From positions 2,852,001 to 2,916,000 of the forward strand of contig CM076153.1 in NCBI GenBank assembly GCA_038025085.1: 64,000 bases of DNA. Direction: 5' to 3'. This DNA comes from Tetragonia tetragonoides (Eukaryota > Streptophyta > Magnoliopsida > Caryophyllales > Aizoaceae). A program made the position numbers and the translations under genes. Below are positions 57,099 through 64,000 of the stretch, one piece after another. The notes under the pieces are model-generated. The model worked only from the letters and a program-made list of their open reading frames with translations, was not told the DNA's origin and did not search any database. Within the stretch, counting starts at the first letter, position 1; the number at the start of each line of letters is the position of its first letter.

Positions 57099-58797
57099 TG
57101 ATAAGATAACTCTGTCTTGCTTCACATGATGTCTCACTCTCAGGCCTCAGCTTTGGAAAGCACACATAAATTCGAGCTTCTTTCTTTGTTGTTGGCCTTT
57201 TGTTCCATTTTTGGATCTCAATTTTTGATCTCTTGAATTTATCAATCTCTTGAGAGTAATCTTGACTGATAAAACATGTTATCATCATTCACACTTTAAG
57301 CCCAATGAATATTCTAATCTTTTTTTTTTTTAGAAGAAAATGAGTATTCTAATCTTGATAGCCCCAATTCCTAAGTGAAATAATTTAGCACGTGGTATGA
57401 AGAGGCCTATCATCATCCACACTTTAAGCCCAATGAGTATTCGTGTGAAGGTATGATAAGAAATATAATATTAATTAGGCAAAAATACAAATACTAATGA
57501 ACGAAGAATCAAATAGACCTCAAAAAATATATATTGAAAAACACATGCATGATATTCTTTTCCACCACAAGGATGACGAGCAATTCCTATAATTAACTGA
57601 AATCTCCAGAATCTTCCAAACGATAGAGATTAGCATGTACAAAGAATATACTGCATATAATTTGTTTTCAAACCCTTTTCTCGAGGTATATGCTGTTAAA
57701 AATAATTGATTCTACATTTTTTTTTATCTGATAAAACAATTGTTTCTAGGCTATTCTATTTCTATATATAACTATATATTATTCAGCAATTAGAAAAAAA
57801 ACCGATTGTATTATTTATTTATTTGCGAGTTGGATAAAATTGGAAAGATGACATCGGACATACACAAGCAGACAAGCTAGCTAGAAACAAGCGTTTACCA
57901 AAGGTAGAGGTGTGCCATGGAGAAATATTAGTTTACCCACCGGGTGATCTACCCGGGTAATTTGTGTATCGGTAATTGGTTGAGTTTTAATATTTTATTT
58001 TTTAAGTTAAAAATAGATTATTTGAGTCTCAATGCACAAATTTATTTTTCTTATCCACATCACCCGGGTAAACTATCCACCGATTAGATAAAGCATTCTT
58101 CCTGTGCCATGCATGCATGCTGTCACGCCCCACATCAAGCCTCAATCTCAGGTGGCTTCACTGCTGACTCGGCAAACTTTTAATTTTTTTTTGATAAGTG
58201 ATACGGCATTTATAGAGTCAAGAATCAAGATTAATTGCTTACTTTGAAATGAAACAAGTGTCTTCATTTTTTGGTTCACAGGATATGTGTAAACTGACAA
58301 TATAGACAGGTTGTTACATATAATTTTGATTATAAATTTATAGTATCTTGTAATTAAGGCTGATTTATGTGAGGATTGGGCTAAAGTCTCGCATTAAAAG
58401 AATAAAGAAAAATATACTAACATACACTCCATACGTCAAGTAGACTATATTCATATAGTGTTAGGTTGAATTTTCGCTCACTTAACTTATATGTAATTTA
58501 ACTCTGATCTCTAGTTTTTATGGTTGATAGGAGACAAAAAGATTTTAATCGGAATCGATAAGTACGTGACTTTATAATTGGAGTACGATAAGTACTCGAT
58601 ACTCCTAACCACTGTAGTATATTAGTACTATTTTACTCATTTCACTAGTTTAATATAGTATCAGCAGTCTCAGAGCTAAGCCCATATGAAGCATGGCTCT
58701 AGCAAGCAAAGACTCTAGCTATCAAGACACCTACTACAACACTAATTTAATTTGGACGACCTTTTCACTTTGGAAAATGCTGGAAACCACACAATTA
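55510..58797. other. Long intergenic region
   Basis: No gene recognised. Contains repeats of 'atttaggtagcac' at 56,420-56,535, a (TC)n microsatellite at about 57,066-57,096, a tract 'cacactttaagcccaatgagtattc' occurring twice (57,290 and 57,418) and scattered AT-rich sequence. Confidence 0.5.
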
Positions 58798-58811
58798 ACT
58801 GAAATAAACTA

Positions 58812-59096
58812 CCAACAAGGGTGGTGGTTTAGTGGTTCCAAGCTTACTCCCAAGTGGTTTGGTAAGGCAAGATTATGGGTTCGAATCCCCATTCCCCCCA
58901 TGCCTTGTGTCTGCTGGCTTCTAGGAACTATACTAACCTCTTGTTGGTGCTACATTGAAGAGGCCAGTGCTTGCGCTGGTTGTTCAGCTAGTCTGATATG
59001 TTCGCTATTGAACACGAGAGTCCAAACATGATGTAGCGGTGGATGCCTCGGTCGCCATTCACTTGCACCCTCTTTTTATTCAGCAAAAAAAAAAAA
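58812..59096 (+). mobile_element. tRNA-derived SINE with 14-bp TSD and poly(A)
   Basis: Flanked by the exact 14-mer ACTGAAATAAACTA (58798-58811, 59097-59110). Box A-like GGTGGTTTAGTGGTTCC and box B GGTTCGAATCCC (58,878-58,889) lie in the head. The body ends in a 13-A tail. It is inserted in intergenic DNA; the frame 58,693-59,031 across it is fortuitous. Confidence 0.93.
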
Positions 59097-59542
59097 ACTG
59101 AAATAAACTAATGGAATAAGCAACGTAGTTCGTTAATGGAGTAATGACAGTACATTTGGCCAAAGTAGTGTTAGCAAATCTTCTTATCGTCAGCTCCTCG
59201 TAGGAGGCAATGCCGTACAAGATAATTAAGCTTTGCAATTATTAATTTGATCACAGTTCACAGATCACATATCTGGTTGCTAATGACTAATGAGTAATGA
59301 AGGATGAGAATTACACTAATTAACAAGAGAACCACATGATTTAAGTGGATCTGAAAACAACAGTACTAGTAAAGACTAGCTGGCTTGACGCATTACAAGA
59401 AACTCTATCTAATTTGAACAAAAACTTGTCCCTAATTTGAGCATCATGAATTTTCGTTACCAAACCATATATGCTACAACCACAATTTCTCAATATGATG
59501 ACTCCAGTTACCAATCAAGCTAACCAATATACTCAGTACTTC

Positions 59543-59636
<94 letters not shown>
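59543..59636. repeat. (AT)n microsatellite
   Basis: An almost pure TA tract of about 90 bp, self-complementary and able to form a cruciform. Its length may be unreliable in assemblies. Confidence 0.95.
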
Positions 59637-59639
<3 letters not shown>

Positions 59640-60364
59640 TCAGTACTAATAGTTGTTCCTGACACGAGACTTACCTTCACAATGAATCTTTATTTCGTAA
59701 AGTTGGAACTATGCGGGAGTGAAGCAATTGATTTACGTCATGTCTAGTAAGAGAAATTATTTGTGGTCTCAAATCATAGTCTCACCACTCACAATTACCA
59801 TTAATTTTAGGAGTGGATATAAATAGTTGGACTCCATTCGTTTTGTGAGAGGTGCGTGGTTCATTGATCCCACACCATATAGTAATCTCTCATTCAGTAG
59901 ATTATGATGACTACTTGGTGAGCTTGCCCGTGATACAATGCTGCCTAGATATTACATTCATCATTTGTTAATTGCTTCAATTTAGCAAAGTGATGAGGCA
60001 TACGGCATACCTGGCCTAATTCAACCCGGGTTTTCTAGACAAACAATTACTTAAAGAACACCACAATGACAATCTGGGCACTGTAACTTGCAAAATTTTG
60101 AGAGCTACCTGGGATAAGAACTACAATAATGCATTATTTAAAATATGATTAGAATGGATTAACACACCAAGTTTACCAGGTACTCAGTTTCATCAGCAAA
60201 ATTGCTGGTACCTCCTATGAGTATCATACCTAACCACAAACAGGTGCAGCAAAATTTTTAAAGGAAATCCTATTTTGTATCACTTCTCAAAATCTCATAA
60301 ATTAAATTGTAAACTAGAAATCAAAATTGAGGGGTCAACAGTCTCAACACAATGCAAAAAGTTC

Positions 60365-60663
60365 AACCTGGTCCCCATAACATCAATTAAATGTACAAAG
60401 TTGTTGAGACTCTATAAAAGTTTAAACAGAGTATTTTGGCTAGCTTCTGTAACCCCATAGGCCACAACATCAATTGATCTTAGACATAGTAACTTGATTG
60501 GCTTCTGTAACCCCATAATATCAATTTAATGTGAGTTGTGGTCCTTGTAGAAACTCTTTAAACAGAGTATTCTGGCTTCTGTAACTCTGTAACCCCATGA
60601 GAGTAGTATTAGGATGGCTGACCTCCTGAAAAGTCCTCGTGTTGCAACCTTTTGACGAACGAA

Positions 60664-60700
<37 letters not shown>

Positions 60701-60735
60701 GTAACCCCCATAACATCAATTAATAGGCTGCCCAA
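60365..60735 (+). repeat. Short local duplications around 'ctgtaaccccataacatcaatt'
   Basis: The motif '(ctgtaa)ccccata(a)..atcaatt' occurs near 60,374, 60,450, 60,508 and 60,702, and 'gtttaaacagagtatt(t/c)tggc' occurs near 60,420 and 60,558. This is a diverged tandem duplication into which the 5S fragment below was inserted. Confidence 0.7.
60597..60696 (+). pseudogene. Retroposed 3' part of 5S rRNA with poly(A) tail
   Basis: The segment from 60,599 to 60,650 reads gagagtagtattaggatgg...gacctcctg...agtcctcgtgttgcaacc, which is the 3' half of plant 5S rRNA with a few changes. It is followed by 'gacgaacgaac' and about 31 A's. An exact 13-bp duplication ACTCTGTAACCCC flanks it (60584-60596, 60697-60709). 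So a 5'-truncated 5S transcript (or a 5S-derived SINE) was inserted by LINE machinery. The internal promoter (A box) is absent, so it is not an active 5S gene. Confidence 0.85.
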
Positions 60736-61347
60736 TAAGAGATTGACTGACTATTTTCTTCAAAATTAAAAGATGAATGAATAGACCTTGCTAAGAAATG
60801 ATTCTTTATTAGGCCAATAGACAAAATAGATTTAAAGGGAAGTTCACATCAGTTCAAATTTGTCTAACCCCAGATACAATATAAATGGCCTGGGTGCCAT
60901 TATTGGTATGCTTTACACATTATCAGATTTGAATAGATATCCAAGTGAAAAGGTAACTCATTCAAAGGCATAAAGTGCTTGCACAAAAGGAGATACAATG
61001 GGATGATGACTTATTAGCCAATCTACATAAACCCATTATTGAAAGGCAAAAACTGCCATATTTCACAAAAGAACATACAAATGAATGTAATACACACACA
61101 CACACGGTACACCTATTCTTAATTCACAAAACTTAGGTTAAAAAATTAATGCAAAAGGGCCTCTTATACTCTAGCTAGCTAATTACTAACAACAGTCAAA
61201 ATTCTCTGAAATCTTAACTCTTCTTTAGCCACCATGAAGCAAGAAGCCTCTTAACAGAACATCGAAAACTGCTAGATCAAGAGTTCGGAACCACATATGG
61301 TATGCAACAAAGTTCCTTAGCTTCTTGCAAATCCTAAACAACACTAA

Positions 61348-62224
61348 TTAATTACCCCATTCATCAACCATGGAAAGCAAATGTTCTTGGAAAACTTCTA
61401 GCATGTCGCGAAATGTGACTATTCCGACTAGGGTGCAATCATCTTCCATGACCCAAACGTAATTTACCCTATGCGCAATGGCTTGGATCATGACCGCGAT
61501 TAATGAACTCCCAGGATGACAAACGATTGCCTCCGCTCTCCTTACCATCCTAGCCGAGTAACTCCACGACCTATGTCGTGTTAATCTTGTGGACGTGGGT
61601 GATGATGATGACGAGGAAAAGGACTCATCATCTGATGAAGAGGATGTCCCAGAGCCATACGGTGAGTAGTCATCAGCCAACATTTCCAATAAGCCTTCCA
61701 ACTTCTTTTCTCTCAACCCGGCCTTCATCACTCTGATGATGTCCTCAGGGGGGCCTCCCCAATCAATGTAGGACATGAGGTCTCCACACGAGAGTGTCAT
61801 GATCGCTGCTGCTACAGTTTCATCGCAGCTAGCAAGGGTAAAGGGTGATATTTCACCCACGAGGGCCCCATCTTCGTCGACCACCCCAACTGAGGTTTGG
61901 TCAGCTAGGGATTGAGCAATGGCGCCTAGTGCCATTTTGGCTGGGGTGTGGTAGTCCACAGTGAGGATCTTGGTTTGGATGATCCCAAGCTCCTCGACCG
62001 AGAGGTTAGGGATCGGGGTGAACAGCCCAATCCGGCTAAGAATGAACTGGATCACGTCGTCCTGCGTCAACCAGCAGTACTCACAACCGTTGTGGAAGGA
62101 CGGCCCGGCAGAATTGTTTGCTGCCCTGTGCTGTCTTCTTCTTGAAACCGGGCTAGTTTTGCTCTGTATTGGCACCACTAGATTTTGTGCACCATTCACA
62201 ATCAGGTCCATTGCTTCTAGTAAG
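61348..62224 (-). CDS. CBSX5: CBS-domain protein, CBSX5-like (final exon; 5' part not in window)
   Basis: The exon begins after the acceptor CTGCAG (AG at 62226-62225) with C|TTA CTA GAA GCA and ends at TAA 61348-61350: about 292 residues. Hallmarks: LLEAMDLIVNGAQNLVVPI, CEYCWLTQDDVIQFILSRI, TSVGVVDEDGALVGEISPFTLA, DETVAAAIMTLSCGDLMSYIDWGGPPED, a Ser-rich linker and a last CBS motif YVWVMEDDCTLVGIVTFRDML. The ATG at 62,211 is internal; family members begin with a further CBS segment, so an upstream exon is needed and none is recognisable between 62,225 and 64,000. CBS domains bind adenosyl ligands; in CBSX proteins these tune redox partners, but CBSX5 itself is poorly characterised. Confidence 0.85.
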
Positions 62225-62819
62225 CTGCAGAAAAATCAAACCAAATGGAAAACCATTAGTGATGTGCACATCTAAATGTATTTCTTGACATTCCTAGCAA
62301 GCATAATCCATATGATTATACTATTATCCTCGTGGCGAAAAATAGTAAATAATCTGATTTCGTTTTCATACAGACTATTTTTCTATCTTTTTCTTTTTTT
62401 TTCCATACAAATCTAGGGTGTCACCTAAGTCAAAATCATCTAAGCTAGCTGATTTCCGTAGATTATTTGGTGAACCTAGAACAAGATGCTTAATCTAGTG
62501 TGAAAACATTAGCTCTCTAGCAGTCCAAATCAACAAAAATTTAGTAAAATACTACTCCGATAATAATAATAATAATATCAACTTCCTAATGAAATGTCAC
62601 TATAATGTCCTCATTTGCATTATTAGTTTATATCCAAATAAGCAATAAAAAGCTTTTACTAAGTACTGAGGTACTCAACCCTAGAGTATTATATATATCC
62701 TAGGTAATTTATTACTGATCATGTGATTAATATTTCAAAGAAAGTGACATTAGCAACTGACTTTTGTCCCCTCTCTTTATTTAAGCAAAAGTTAGAACAA
62801 GTTACTAATAAATTACTGC

Positions 62820-62860
<41 letters not shown>

Positions 62861-64000
62861 ATACTCTTGCTACTCTCAGTGCTGATGTCTCTCTTACATT
62901 TACAGCTACGAAACGGCATACATTTGGCTAGTGGCCACGCGTTTTGTACGAATTTATTTAAAACCCAATTTATTTATTAGGGAAAATATTGGGTCAAATT
63001 GTTGTTACCTGAACTTTCTGACCAAAAGTATAGTTATCTAATGCAATGTATTTCACCATAAAGTGTACTAATATACGAAAATTAAGTTAGTTCTTGATTA
63101 CTACATACTGTTACAGCTGCCTTTATAGTCGGAGTTTTGTACGAGATCTACAGGACAAACACAATTAAGATGGCATGAAATTTTGTTTCCAGTATCTTAA
63201 GCCGTAATTAAGGTATCACACGTACAGTTTGCACCCCAAATAATTATTTTTTTTTAACAAAAATATCACTTGGTGAAAAATGAAATTCCTTATAATGGTA
63301 AAATCGTCAACTGAAGAAAAGAGCTGCACTCGAAATAACAGATGCTTTGGCAGAGGCACTAGATCGATTGCGCAAATCACAACTCACATTCAATCCTTGG
63401 TCTGGATTAGATACTATAAGCATAATGTATAGCATGATGTCATACCGAATTACCGATATTATAGGGCTTAATTTTTTTTCAAAGTTAAGAGTGATTAGAT
63501 TATGATTTTCTTAGTAAGAAGAAACAAAGTACGGCAAAAGCTTGTGGCTTTATACGGACAAAAAGTTGGACAAAATCGGCTTGAAATTTTGGAATCATAC
63601 CAAACAAATTAAAGTTTCTTGCAAACGACCAAAGTTGGTACCATGTATGTTAGAATCAAAGCTGGTCCATGATATGAACTGTACTCTTTTTTTCCCATTT
63701 ATAAATTGATATTTTTTCTAGCACCCGATCTATTTTGGATCGGACAAATTTCATTACATCTGGGTCTAAAAAATGAAAGCAACATAATTGACCTTTATCC
63801 CACGAACGGAATTAAGCTATGTCAAATCTAATGTTAAGAGCTTATAAATTTGTAAATTATTTTCATTCCCTTGGAAAAAACTATAATTTGTATGTAGTAT
63901 ACCCCAAGCAAAATTACTCTCTAATGATACTCCATTTCCCATAAAATAAAATTTACCCCAAAGGTGTTTAGCCCGCTGGAAATACCATTTTAGGGTTGAT
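62225..64000. other. Intron or upstream region of the CBSX5-like gene
   Basis: AT-rich, with a ~39-nt A-run at 62,821-62,859. The only coding-like piece is a plus-strand frame at about 63,297-63,500 without ATG. No first exon of the CBSX5-like gene was found, so it probably lies beyond the right edge. Confidence 0.5.

Overview
This is a nuclear genome window from a flowering plant, most likely a eudicot. The evidence is AT-rich intergenic DNA, genes with 6 to 15 exons and GT-AG (rarely GC-AG) introns, plant-specific families (MLO, SDE5-like, CBSX5-like, F-box/FBA), and a typical plant transposon load (Copia LTR element, L1-type LINEs, tRNA-SINEs, Harbinger- and hAT-type MITEs). The sequence does not fix the species. 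All exon coordinates were derived by eye from splice sites and reading phase; each multi-exon model given here closes in frame.

Layout. 1-1,865: one copy of a large unclassified repeat (about 310-bp tandem array plus AT-rich arm), which recurs inverted at about 45,548-48,222. 2,092-10,674 (-): an SDE5-like gene (putative RNA-export/silencing factor) whose introns hold a SINE and a satellite array with a strict long/short alternation; a LINE with a 16-bp target duplication sits in its probable 5'UTR intron. 14.1-26.6 kb: accessory island with two paralogous secreted-peptide precursor genes (15,023-15,430 and 26,103-26,588), the remnant of a third copy, an F-box pseudogene split by a MITE, and a young Copia retrotransposon (18,188-23,842, TSD ATTAG). 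27,090-34,662 (-): complete 15-exon MLO4/MLO11-like gene with two GC-AG introns. 36,647-44,622 (-): complete 11-exon NUG2-type circularly permuted GTPase. 45.5-50.4 kb: second repeat copy carrying a hAT-like insertion, then a SINE. 50,850-55,509 (+): complete 6-exon F-box/RCC1-repeat gene with telo-boxes in its leader. 55.5-61.3 kb: intergenic, with a SINE, an (AT)n tract and a retroposed 5S rRNA fragment. 61,348-62,224 (-): last exon of a CBSX5-like gene whose first exon is not found in the window.

Most interesting: the peptide pair. Both share a promoter block, a signal peptide starting the mature chain at HRAS, and a rare EPDPDDP motif. One encodes an 8-Cys module with an exactly repeated CC-x5-C-x2-C pattern and a single EPDPDDP; the other has lost the Cys module and amplified EPDPDDPSKGLVGL into a tandem array of exact 48-nt period. 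I do not recognise this family. The housekeeping genes (SDE5-like, MLO, NUG2, F-box/RCC1, CBSX5-like) do not form a pathway; they are ordinary neighbours separated by repeat-rich DNA.
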